NCBI GenBank assembly: GCA_044463125.1
Contig: JBIQMS010000011.1
Coordinates: 1-64,000, forward strand
Length of the DNA: 64,000 nucleotides
Source of the DNA: CAYMZZ01 sp044463125
GTDB lineage: Bacteria; Bacteroidota; Bacteroidia; Chitinophagales; Chitinophagaceae
Reading direction: 5' to 3'
The notes under the pieces are model-generated. The model saw nothing but the letters and a program-made list of their open reading frames with translations. It was not told the origin of the DNA and ran no database searches. Below are positions 26,799-34,182 of this stretch, piece after piece. Position 1 is the stretch's first letter. The number at the start of each line of letters is the position of its first letter. The position numbers were made by a program, and so were the translations under genes.

Positions 26799-27419
26799 AT
26801 GAAAAAGCCTTTTTTTCTATTGATGATACTGACCGTCGGCCTTTTTTCCTATTCGGTAAAGGCGCAAGTGGGTGAATTCCGAATGACAGCCAGCCTCAAC
26901 GCTTCCATACCGATGGGCGATTTAAAAGAGCTTGCCGGCAACAGCACCCTGCGCAGTGCCGATATCACTGTATTGTATGGCATCAACGAACGCATGTCGG
27001 CCGGGCTGCAGGGAGGCTTTAGTGATTTCTATGAGAAATTTCCACGGGCTGTATATCAGGCAGAAGATGGCAGCCAGGTATCGGCAGTTCTCAGCAACAG
27101 TGTGCAGCAAATTCCCATCATGGCCGCGTTTCGCTACAACCTGATGCCCGAGGCGCGGATACAGCCCTATGCCTCACTGGCGGCGGGCGCCAATATTATT
27201 GTCTACAAACAATATGTAGGTGAGTATCCCAGCTCCGACAGCAAAGTGGGGTTTGCGGCGCGACCTGAACTGGGTATCTACATGCCTTTTCGCAAGGGCG
27301 GCGAAGCCGGATTAAATCTGGGTTTGCATTACACTTATGCACCCTATAATCGCTTTGATCTTGGCGCGCTCAATTATGCCGGTATTAAACTTGGCATCGG
27401 TTTCCCCATGCGTGATTGA
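26799..27419 (+). CDS. Outer-membrane beta-barrel protein
   Basis: The 206-residue product has a signal peptide (1-23, ending VKAQ) and alternating amphipathic strands: FRMTASLNASIPMG, SADITVLYGINERMSAGLQGGF, QQIPIMAAFRYNLMPEARIQPYASLAAGANIIV, EAGLNLGLHYTYAPY, LNYAGIKLGIGFPMRD. This is the small OmpX/OmpA-barrel-like type used in Bacteroidota. No function can be assigned. It follows the DUF4136 gene by 11 bases and converges with the DUF4197 gene, whose stop is 3 bases away. Confidence 0.8.
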   Translation: MKKPFFLLMILTVGLFSYSVKAQVGEFRMTASLNASIPMGDLKELAGNSTLRSADITVLYGINERMSAGLQGGFSDFYEKFPRAVYQAEDGSQVSAVLSNSVQQIPIMAAFRYNLMPEARIQPYASLAAGANIIVYKQYVGEYPSSDSKVGFAARPELGIYMPFRKGGEAGLNLGLHYTYAPYNRFDLGALNYAGIKLGIGFPMRD

Positions 27420-27422
27420 TGA

Positions 27423-28154
27423 TTAGCCCGGTTGACCGCTCTTTTTCTTGAGCTGCTCTTCCGCGTAGCCAAATACTTTTTTCATCATATCCGTTTTGCG
27501 GAATTCATATTTGGTGCGAATATTCTCTTCTTCCTTCGCTACCATGGAGAACATGCCATCGATGGCGCGTGCCGCGATGAAGTCGGTAAGTGAAGGTTCA
27601 AGCGGTTTATTAATCAACGGTATTTTATTGTAAATGCCCGCGAGGGTGCTCCAGTCTTTATTGGCGCCATTGAGGTTGGCGGTACTGTCTACAATGGGGC
27701 GAAAAGCCGTCATCAGTTCCGGCGACATTGCCGTCTTGAAATATTCGGTGGCGGCATGGGTGTTATCGGTAATCAGGATATTGGTGACGTCCCTGAAGTT
27801 CATTTGCTTCACCGAGTTGAGGAATATGGGCTTGGCCGCCACTACCGCTTGCGACATGGCATTGGTAAACTTGCTGGTTACCTGGTTTACCAGATTGGTC
27901 ATGCCCAGGTCCTTGAGGGTCTTTTCAATTTTGGCCGCATCGCCGGGAAAGGCAAAACGCAGTAGAGGATTCCCGGTATTGGGATTGGCGAAAGCATCAA
28001 AGCCACTGAAGAGTCCCTGTGTGAGCGCATCTTTCAGCCCCGTTACCATTTCAAACTCAGAAGGCGCCAGCAGGGAGCCCAGTTTTTGAAGTTCGGAGCA
28101 GGAGGATAGGAAAATGGTTGTTGTTAGCGACAAGGATACCAGTAATTTTTTCAT
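27423..28154 (-). CDS. DUF4197 lipoprotein
   Basis: The protein (243 residues from the ATG at 28154) carries a lipobox LSSC (Cys about 19) and an all-helical body with the DUF4197 landmarks GLKDALTQGLFSGFDAF, NILITDNTHAATEYFKTAM and a C-terminal FGYAEEQLKKKSG. DUF4197 proteins are lipid-anchored periplasmic proteins of unknown function. The frame is open from a GTG at 28169, but the ATG at 28154 directly precedes the signal segment MKKLLVSLSL and is preferred. It overlaps no neighbour; AlgH lies 33 bases upstream on the same strand. Confidence 0.85.
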   Translation of the reverse strand: MKKLLVSLSLTTTIFLSSCSELQKLGSLLAPSEFEMVTGLKDALTQGLFSGFDAFANPNTGNPLLRFAFPGDAAKIEKTLKDLGMTNLVNQVTSKFTNAMSQAVVAAKPIFLNSVKQMNFRDVTNILITDNTHAATEYFKTAMSPELMTAFRPIVDSTANLNGANKDWSTLAGIYNKIPLINKPLEPSLTDFIAARAIDGMFSMVAKEEENIRTKYEFRKTDMMKKVFGYAEEQLKKKSGQPG

Positions 28155-28187
28155 GTGCAGGATTTTCACAATTTTAGGGAAATGGGT

Positions 28188-28739
28188 TTAGTTGAGTTGT
28201 GGGTCGATGGGAAAATGGATCATCATTTCATAGTCGCCACCCAGGTGCTTGAGGGCGTCTTTCCAGATTTCATCCGAATTGGCGTGAAACACAAGTGTGG
28301 GTTCCGCCTGCACCGTTAGCCATGATTTTTCGCGCAGTTCTTCATCGAGCTGGCCATTGCCCCAGCCCGAATAGCCGATATAGAAGCGAATCCGGTTCAG
28401 GTCCATTTCTCCACTGCGGATCATTTCCACCACCCGGTCGAAAGCGCCACCCCAGTACACGCCATTCATCACTTCAAGGCCGCCCGGAATTTCATCGGGA
28501 TACTGATGTAGGAAATGTATCGTGTCGCCCTGAACGGGGCCACCATAAAAAACGGGAATATTGAAACCTTCCGCATCGGGAATCAACTCATCCAGTGTGT
28601 TCTCAAAAGGCCGGTTCAGCACGAAGCCAAAACTTCCCTCTTCCTTGTGCTCGCAAATGAACACAACGGTGCGCAGGAAATTGGGGTCCTTCAGGAAAGG
28701 ATCCGCTATCAGCAATACGCCTGGTGCGGGTTCAATCAT
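28188..28739 (-). CDS. YqgE/AlgH family protein
   Basis: This 183-residue protein has the AlgH signature: GVLLIADPFLKDPNFLRTVVFICEH near the start, GSFGFVLNRPF, PVFYGGPVQGDTIHFLHQ and GYSGWGNGQLDEEL. AlgH proteins are cytosolic, of debated role (linked to alginate or redox control in Pseudomonas). The start ATG is at 28739, opposite a 194-base divergent region shared with the histidine-kinase gene. DUF4197 is 33 bases downstream and could be in the same transcript. Confidence 0.9.
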   Translation of the reverse strand: MIEPAPGVLLIADPFLKDPNFLRTVVFICEHKEEGSFGFVLNRPFENTLDELIPDAEGFNIPVFYGGPVQGDTIHFLHQYPDEIPGGLEVMNGVYWGGAFDRVVEMIRSGEMDLNRIRFYIGYSGWGNGQLDEELREKSWLTVQAEPTLVFHANSDEIWKDALKHLGGDYEMMIHFPIDPQLN

Positions 28740-28865
28740 GCCTGAATTTAGGATTTTCTTTTGTTACGGAGAACCGGGATTCCAAATTTGCCCGCATTCG
28801 CCCTAAAACCACGTTAAATTAGACCGGTGGCAGCCAGGCATTCTGCCTGATCGGCACGGGCATTG

Positions 28866-28873
28866 TATTTTTG
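28866..28873 (+). promoter_or_regulatory. -7 promoter box upstream of the histidine kinase
   Basis: TATTTTTG matches TAnnTTTG exactly. It lies 60 bases before the GTG start. The hairpin CAGGCA-TTC-TGCCTG (28835-28849) sits just upstream and could be an operator. A second, weaker box TATCTTTC is at 28904-28911. Confidence 0.4.
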
Positions 28874-28933
28874 CCAGATGTCGACGGATAAGACAAAACC
28901 TTTTATCTTTCCAGCACTTAATTTTTTCGCTTA

Positions 28934-30295
28934 GTGAAGAAGACGTTTACAGTCATTACGGTTCTCATCAGCATTTCGCTGATCGGCATTATCCTGATTC
29001 AGCTCTCCTGGTTGCGGAATATGATTTTGCTGACCCAGGAGCAGATCAAGTCGAAGGTGGATAAAGCCATCCTGAGTGTGGGCGATGACCTGATGGAATA
29101 CAAGAGCAATTACAGCCTCAACATGCGCCGCATTGATTCGCAGGCGCTGGTACCGGATGATTTTTCCGTTGAATTTCTGCAGCCACAAACATTGGGTAAG
29201 CGGTTCAGTTCGGTAGAGCTGCAACAGAAGATCCGAATGGCCTTTTATGCAGCGGGCCTGGAGGATGTGCAGTTTGAATTTGCCTTGACCACCACCAATC
29301 CGCGTACGGGTTATATGGATGTGATTGAACGGAAATCGCCGGGCTTTCTTGATCAGTATCGCGATACGGTTCGCAACTATATGCGAGGTTATCAGTTGAG
29401 GCCCCTGGGCGGATCCGAAGCTGAGAACCTGGCACCCGATGAATCGCTGGCCGTAGTGGCGCTCGACGTGAAGCGTTCCGCCGTGGAGTCCTTGCGCTGG
29501 CGCATCTTTATCGCCATCCTTTTTTCCATTATCATTATCGCGGCTTTTTATTTAACCGTGCGCACGATGCTGCGACAGAAAAAGCTCGGCGAAATCAAGA
29601 ATGATTTTATTAATAACATGACGCATGAGTTTAAAACACCGATCGCCACCATTTCCCTGGCGGTAGATGCCATGCGTAATGAGAAAGTGCTGGAGAACCG
29701 CGAAAAAATTTCCTACTTCAGTTCCATCATCAAAGAGGAAAACCAGCGCATGAATCGCCAGGTGGAAACCATCCTCAAAGCTTCGCAACTCGAAAGGCAG
29801 GAAGTGAATCTGAACCTGCAACCCCTGCATCTACATAACCTGATTGAAGATGTGGTCGAAAACTTCCAACTGCAGTTGGAAGAGAAAAATGGTCATGTGG
29901 ATATGAAGCTGGAAGCGGAGAACGATCTCATCAATGCCGATGAAGTACATTTATCGAACCTGGTCAATAACCTGATTGATAATGCCGTTAAGTATTCCAA
30001 GGATAATGTACCCCTCGAAGTGCGGGTAAGCACCAGCAACAATTCGCGTTCTTTCTTTTTGAAAGTAGAAGACAATGGTATTGGCATGAGCAAGGAAACC
30101 GTGAAGCGCGTATTTGAAAGGTTCTACAGAGCCCATACGGGCAACCTTCATAATGTAAAAGGGTTCGGTTTGGGTTTGAGCTATGTAAAAACCATGACCC
30201 AGGCGCATGGCGGTGATGTGAAAGTGGAGAGCACACTGGGAAAGGGAAGCACGTTTACGCTGGAATTTCCTTTGGCGAAAGAGAGAACTGTTTAA
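28934..30295 (+). CDS. Sensor histidine kinase, orphan
   Basis: The 453-residue kinase has two membrane helices (about 6-27 and 195-218) flanking a periplasmic sensor of about 165 residues, a phospho-acceptor helix NNMTHEFKTPIATISLA (His about 231) and an ATPase domain with LSNLVNNLIDNAVKYS, VEDNGIGMSKE and GFGLGLSYV. It is of the RprX type in layout; no HAMP domain is obvious. The expected response regulator is not adjacent: downstream is a 427-base repeat-filled gap and then queA on the other strand. Start is GTG at 28934. Its stop codon and last Val codon lie in the first unit of a heptamer array. Confidence 0.9.
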   Translation: MKKTFTVITVLISISLIGIILIQLSWLRNMILLTQEQIKSKVDKAILSVGDDLMEYKSNYSLNMRRIDSQALVPDDFSVEFLQPQTLGKRFSSVELQQKIRMAFYAAGLEDVQFEFALTTTNPRTGYMDVIERKSPGFLDQYRDTVRNYMRGYQLRPLGGSEAENLAPDESLAVVALDVKRSAVESLRWRIFIAILFSIIIIAAFYLTVRTMLRQKKLGEIKNDFINNMTHEFKTPIATISLAVDAMRNEKVLENREKISYFSSIIKEENQRMNRQVETILKASQLERQEVNLNLQPLHLHNLIEDVVENFQLQLEEKNGHVDMKLEAENDLINADEVHLSNLVNNLIDNAVKYSKDNVPLEVRVSTSNNSRSFFLKVEDNGIGMSKETVKRVFERFYRAHTGNLHNVKGFGLGLSYVKTMTQAHGGDVKVESTLGKGSTFTLEFPLAKERTV

Positions 30296-30324
30296 TGATT
30301 AAGGTTTAGGGTTTAAGGTTTAAT
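30290..30324. repeat. GTTTAAG heptamer array overlapping the histidine-kinase stop
   Basis: Five exact units (GTTTAAT, GATTAAG, GTTTAGG, GTTTAAG, GTTTAAT). The kinase stop TAA (30293-30295) is inside the first unit. Confidence 0.93.
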
Positions 30325-30394
30325 ACTGGTTCTTGCTCGTGCTTCATTTTTTTTGATTTTGTAAACATTCAGATACTGTAATCCTATCATCGCG

Positions 30395-30611
30395 CCCGCC
30401 GCGGCGGGTTCTTTGCGTCCGTTGCGGTAAAAATTGTTGCACGAAAATCATCCGGCAAACGGAAAATCTCCATGATACGGATCATGTCGCAGCATGCTCT
30501 TCTTGAATTAATTCAATACAGCCGGCAGTAATGGGGAATATTTGCTGAAGTTGTCGTGCTGCGGAGCTAATGATGGCTCAGTATTTTCATTAACGCAACG
30601 GACGCAAAGAA
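30395..30611. repeat. Inverted-repeat element in the kinase-queA gap
   Basis: The 427-base gap 30296-30722 has no gene. It contains the perfect 14-bp palindrome CCCGCCGCGGCGGG (30395-30408) and 18-bp inverted repeats: TTCTTTGCGTCCGTTGCG at 30409-30426 and its exact reverse complement at 30594-30611. The 167 bases between show no coding character. Confidence 0.8.
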
Positions 30612-30703
30612 TTCGCAAAGGGCGCAAAGGCAGGATGTGGTCGCCAGCCTATTGACTTATTTGTGAAAACGGAATAATAAAAAATCTCTAGAACTCAAAT
30701 TTT

Positions 30704-30724
30704 AACCTTAAACCTTAAACTTTC
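30704..30724. repeat. AACCTTA heptamer array overlapping the queA stop
   Basis: Units AACCTTA, AACCTTA and AACTTTC are followed by AACC. The queA stop (30723-30725) lies partly in the last unit. It is the right arm facing the array at 30290-30324. Confidence 0.85.
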
Positions 30725-31940
30725 AACCAATCATCATTCCATCTCCATAACTCAAGAACCGGTAATTCTTTCGGATGGCTTCCTCATACAGCTCTTTCCA
30801 TCCGGGGCCAATGATGGCGGCTACCAACAGTAGCAGGGTAGAAGCGGGTTGGTGGAAATTGGTAACCAGGCTTTTTATCATTCTCAATCGGTATCCCGGA
30901 GCTACCAACAGACTTGTACGCGTAATCAGTTTTTCGAGCCCACGAGTATCCATCCATTCCATTAATGCTTTCAACGACATTTCCTTTTCAATATCCTGTG
31001 GAAGTTCATCATACACTTCCCATTGGCCTAAACCATTTTCAGGGTCCAGCTTATTTTGCAGGGCTTGCACCCCCAGCCAGTATATGGATTCAAGGGTGCG
31101 CAAAGATGTAGTGCCCACTGCTACCAGGATCTTATCCTTCGCATCGAAAAGGGTTTGTAGCAGGCTTCGGCTTACTTCCATAAATTCGGAATGCATGGCA
31201 TGGTCTTCCATCCGTTCCGCTTTCACGGGCTGAAAAGTACCGGCACCCACATGCAGGGTGGTAAAAGCCGTTTGAATTCCCTTCTCGTGAAGCGATTCCA
31301 TCACGCTTTCTGTAAAATGCAGGCCGGCTGTAGGCGCGGCCACCGAACCTTCTGCTTTGGCGTAAATAGTTTGATAACGCTCGCTGTCGGATGCCTCGGC
31401 TTCGCGTTTGATATAGGGAGGCAGGGGAATGGAACCGGCCAGATGCAAAATTTCGGCAAAGCTCAGTTCGGGATCGCTCCAGGAAAGGGCTACCAGAAAG
31501 GAACCCGCCTCCTTTTGTAGATAGCGTGCTTCCAGTTTGATTGTACCCCTTTTCGATTCTATTTCCTTCTCCAATACCTGCCCCGCCTTCCATTTGGAAG
31601 CTCCGCCAATCAGGCATCGCCAGCGCACAGCCCCTTTCTGCTGCATGGCTGAGCTAATGTCGGCATAATCCGGTCCCGGCTCCAGACAAAAGATTTCGAT
31701 CTCGCCTCCTGTTGGTTTGCGAAAACGCAACCGCGCTTCCACCACCCTGGTGTTGTTAAATACAATCACCGAATTGGAAGGAATGTATTGCGCGATATTT
31801 TTATAGATGTCTTCTGCGATAATTTTCCCTTTGTAAACAATCAGTTTCGACTGGTCTCTTTCCGCCAGGGGATAATATGCGATATTCTTTTCGGGGAGCT
31901 CGTAGGTAAAATCCGTAATGGCCAGGTTGCGTGGATGCAT
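30723..31940 (-). CDS. queA: tRNA preQ1(34) S-adenosylmethionine ribosyltransferase-isomerase
   Basis: QueA converts the preQ1 base in tRNA to epoxyqueuosine, the penultimate queuosine step. The 405-residue product opens MHPRNLAITDFTYELPEKNIAYYPLAERDQSKL (seen in parts), with VVFNNTRVVEARL, PTAGLHFTESVMESL and the GYRLRMIKSLVTNFHQP region typical of the family. The frame is open up to 32144, but family members begin at this tyrosine-rich segment, so the ATG at 31940 is chosen. The upstream 305 bases hold the DnaA-box cluster and the divergent mraZ promoter. Confidence 0.93.
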   Translation of the reverse strand: MHPRNLAITDFTYELPEKNIAYYPLAERDQSKLIVYKGKIIAEDIYKNIAQYIPSNSVIVFNNTRVVEARLRFRKPTGGEIEIFCLEPGPDYADISSAMQQKGAVRWRCLIGGASKWKAGQVLEKEIESKRGTIKLEARYLQKEAGSFLVALSWSDPELSFAEILHLAGSIPLPPYIKREAEASDSERYQTIYAKAEGSVAAPTAGLHFTESVMESLHEKGIQTAFTTLHVGAGTFQPVKAERMEDHAMHSEFMEVSRSLLQTLFDAKDKILVAVGTTSLRTLESIYWLGVQALQNKLDPENGLGQWEVYDELPQDIEKEMSLKALMEWMDTRGLEKLITRTSLLVAPGYRLRMIKSLVTNFHQPASTLLLLVAAIIGPGWKELYEEAIRKNYRFLSYGDGMMIG

Positions 31941-32035
31941 ATGCTTCAGGTAATCCGGGTCAATGAACCGGGGCCGCAAATTTACCAAAATTCGGGAAGG
32001 GCATTTTTGCATGCTTTCGGACGCTAATTTTGCGG

Positions 32036-32157
32036 TTATCCACCCCTTTTCCACCGTAATCCACAGGCTATACAGCAGTTTTCGCATCTCTGCTCCGCAA
32101 AATCGGCTGTAATGCACTCCCAGCATAGCTTTCAACCCCGGCAAGTCCTGTGGAAAA
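32036..32157. promoter_or_regulatory. Cluster of four DnaA-box-like 9-mers
   Basis: TTATCCACC (32036-32044), TTTTCCACC (32047-32055) and TAATCCACA (32057-32065) lie at 10-11 bp spacing. A fourth, TTTTCCACA, is on the other strand at 32149-32157 and matches the relaxed consensus TTWTNCACA exactly. An A-rich stretch with few G or C follows at 32153-32175. The gap 31941-32245 has no gene of its own. Confidence 0.4.
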
Positions 32158-32173
32158 AATAAAAACTCAAAAA

Positions 32174-32209
32174 TTTGGGCGCTAAGTGGTAAAAAGTGTT
32201 ATTTTGTGT
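32174..32209 (+). promoter_or_regulatory. mraZ promoter with three MraZ boxes
   Basis: TTTG (32174-32177), 21 bases, then TTATTTTG (32199-32206) resembles TTTG/TAnnTTTG. Over it lie three 10-bp-spaced boxes: TAAGTGG (32183), AAAGTGT (32193) and TTTGTGT (32203), with GTG at 32186, 32196 and 32206. The middle box equals the AAAGTG[T/G] motif described for MraZ. Confidence 0.65.
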
Positions 32210-32245
32210 GAATTAAGATCAAATTGAGTCAATTCCCTGATACTG

Positions 32246-32710
32246 ATGGACTTTCTCGGCGAATTCGAGGCTACTTTGGACGCAAAGGGGCGTTTTCTAC
32301 TGCCGGTGGGCTTCAAAAAGCAACTACCGGATGGGGAAGAGCTACGCTTTGTTATCAACAGGGGATTTGAGGAATGTTTGAGTCTGTACCCCGTGAAAAA
32401 CTGGGAACCGCTCTTCGCCCGGATCAAGGCGCTCAACGATTTTGAGCCGGAGACCAGGGCCTTCAGAAGGCAGTTCCTGAATGGGGCCACTTATGTGGAG
32501 CCCGATAGCGCTGGAAGGTTGTTGATACCACCGAACCTGAAAGACCATGCCAGCCTGCAAAAAGATATTGTGCTGGTGGCGGTGGGCGAAAAATTGGAAA
32601 TCTGGGATAGTAATAAGTACAAACAGCTCTTTGATTCATTCTCTCCGGAAGCATTCAGTGCATTGGCCAATAGTGTGATGAACCGGAAACCGGAAAGCGG
32701 TAGCTTATGA
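32246..32710 (+). CDS. mraZ: Transcriptional regulator MraZ
   Basis: MraZ is a SpoVT/AbrB-like DNA-binding protein that forms a ring and represses its own operon. The 154-residue product opens MDFLGEFEATLDAKGRFLLPVGF, the first of two AbrB-like half-domains, and the second has GATYVEPDSAGRLLIPPNLKDHA. It is the first gene of the dcw cluster; its stop overlaps the rsmH start (ATGA). The three GTG boxes at 32183-32209 are its likely operator, giving negative autoregulation of the whole cluster. Confidence 0.95.
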   Translation: MDFLGEFEATLDAKGRFLLPVGFKKQLPDGEELRFVINRGFEECLSLYPVKNWEPLFARIKALNDFEPETRAFRRQFLNGATYVEPDSAGRLLIPPNLKDHASLQKDIVLVAVGEKLEIWDSNKYKQLFDSFSPEAFSALANSVMNRKPESGSL

Positions 32711-33651
32711 GCAAAGCATCCTTCAACGGAACAGGACCGGAATACCATATACCGGTAATGTTGGCGGAATGTTTGGAAGCTTTGGCCATTAAGCCCGACG
32801 GCATTTATGTGGACTGCACATTTGGAGGCGGGGGACATAGCCGCGGCATTTTGGAGCGCCTGGGCGAAAAGGGAAAGCTTTTCGCTTTTGACCAGGACGA
32901 AGATGCGGCACGCAATCTGCCCGATGATCCGCGCCTGGTATTTGTGCCGCAAAATTTCCGGCATCTGCAGCGCTTCCTTCGCCTGCATGGCGTGGAAGCA
33001 ATCGACGGTTTGTTGGCCGACCTGGGCGTGAGCAGTCATCAGTTCGATGAAGCGGCCCGTGGTTTCTCCATCCGTTTTGATGCGCCATTGGATATGCGAA
33101 TGGACCAGCGCCAGGACAAAACCGCTTTCGATATTGTGCAACAGTATTCCGAACCCGAGTTGCACAAATTGTTTGAGCGATATGGCGAAGTGACCAACGC
33201 GCGTACCCTGGCTAAGACCATTGTTGCCGTACGCGACAATGTATCGCTTTCCAGCATCGAAAATTTTAAGAATGCCCTCCGGACTGTAGTGAAAGGAAAT
33301 CCAAACCGCTACTTTGCCCAGGTTTTCCAGGCCTTGCGAATTGAAGTAAATGAAGAGCTGAAAGCGCTGCAGGAATTATTGCAGCAGATCCCCGGCATTC
33401 TGAAACCGGGCGGCAGGGCGGCCATCATCACATTTCATTCCCTGGAGGACAGGCTGGTGAAGCAATTTTTCCGGAGCGGATCATTCGAGGAGCCGGAAGA
33501 AAATCCTTTTATCAATACGGAGAGGCGCAATGAGCTGAAACTGGTTACCAAAAAGCCCATAGCGCCGGGACAGGATGAATTGAAAAGAAACCCGCGTTCA
33601 CGCAGTGCACGATTGCGGGTGGCGGAGAAAAAGCAGACAAGCGAACCCTGA
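32707..33651 (+). CDS. rsmH: 16S rRNA (cytosine1402-N4)-methyltransferase
   Basis: RsmH methylates C1402 of 16S rRNA near the P site. The 314-residue product has YIPVMLAECLEAL-type opening (YHIPVMLAECLEALAI), the SAM-binding DCTFGGGGHSRGILE, DLGVSSHQFDEAARGFS, and the C-terminal FHSLEDRLVKQFF and NPRSRSARLRVAEK. All are family hallmarks. The start ATG overlaps the mraZ stop by 4 bases. It ends with a TGA, followed by 80 bases before ftsL. Confidence 0.96.
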   Translation: MSKASFNGTGPEYHIPVMLAECLEALAIKPDGIYVDCTFGGGGHSRGILERLGEKGKLFAFDQDEDAARNLPDDPRLVFVPQNFRHLQRFLRLHGVEAIDGLLADLGVSSHQFDEAARGFSIRFDAPLDMRMDQRQDKTAFDIVQQYSEPELHKLFERYGEVTNARTLAKTIVAVRDNVSLSSIENFKNALRTVVKGNPNRYFAQVFQALRIEVNEELKALQELLQQIPGILKPGGRAAIITFHSLEDRLVKQFFRSGSFEEPEENPFINTERRNELKLVTKKPIAPGQDELKRNPRSRSARLRVAEKKQTSEP

Positions 33652-33731
33652 TAACGACATATACAAGCCATTAGACGAACTGTTGAAATCTATATCCTTT
33701 GAATTGACCATCGGTCGGTTCATTTTAATTG

Positions 33732-34091
33732 ATGTCTAATATGCAGGAGCAGGAAGTACTGGAAGAAAAAAAATCCATCAAAGCTGTGAGCGGCTGGAAA
33801 CGCTGGCTCAACTATCAGTCGGTGGTAAAGCAGATTCCTTTCTTTCTGTTTCTCACCGTGCTGGCTGTAATCTATATCTATAATGGACACCAGGCCGACA
33901 AGACCCTTCGGCAGATCACCCGCACATCGCGAGAAGTGAAAGAGCTGCAATACGAGTACAAGACCCTGAAGAGTGAAGTAATGTTTCGCAGCAAGCAAAG
34001 TGAGCTGGCCAAAGCGGTAGCAACACTTGGGTTAAAGGAACTAACCAGCGCGCCAATTGTGCTGGCCGGTTCGGAAGAAAAGCAGGATTAG
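33732..34091 (+). CDS. ftsL: FtsL-like division protein
   Basis: The 119-residue product sits in the ftsL position. It has a short basic cytoplasmic tail (GWKRWLNYQSVVKQ), one membrane helix IPFFLFLTVLAVIYIY (about 37-52) and a periplasmic coiled-coil segment (LRQITRTSREVKELQYEYKTLKSEVMFRSKQSEL). This is the FtsL layout, though primary sequence is hardly conserved across bacteria. FtsL, with FtsB and FtsQ, recruits FtsW and FtsI. The ATG at 33732 is preferred to the TTG at 33729. A hairpin lies between it and ftsI. Confidence 0.8.
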   Translation: MSNMQEQEVLEEKKSIKAVSGWKRWLNYQSVVKQIPFFLFLTVLAVIYIYNGHQADKTLRQITRTSREVKELQYEYKTLKSEVMFRSKQSELAKAVATLGLKELTSAPIVLAGSEEKQD

Positions 34092-34117
34092 AATTGACTT
34101 GGACGGTTTTCCGGGTC

Positions 34118-34152
34118 ACCCCCATCCCAGGGTGGGGGTTGTTTCCGGAAAC
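34118..34152 (+). terminator. Hairpin and palindrome between ftsL and ftsI
   Basis: ACCCCCATCC (34118-34127) can pair with GGGTGGGGGT (34130-34139), with one G-U, and is followed by TGTTTCC. The perfect palindrome GTTTCCGGAAAC is at 34141-34152. It may be an attenuator or processing site inside the cluster. Confidence 0.4.
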
Positions 34153-34182
34153 AATACATAAAAGAAAACGATTCACTCAACC

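Noticed and set aside
31941..32144. N-terminal extension of QueA from a start at 32144
   Set aside because: The extra 68 residues match no family segment and would cover the DnaA-box region; homologues begin at the ATG at 31940.
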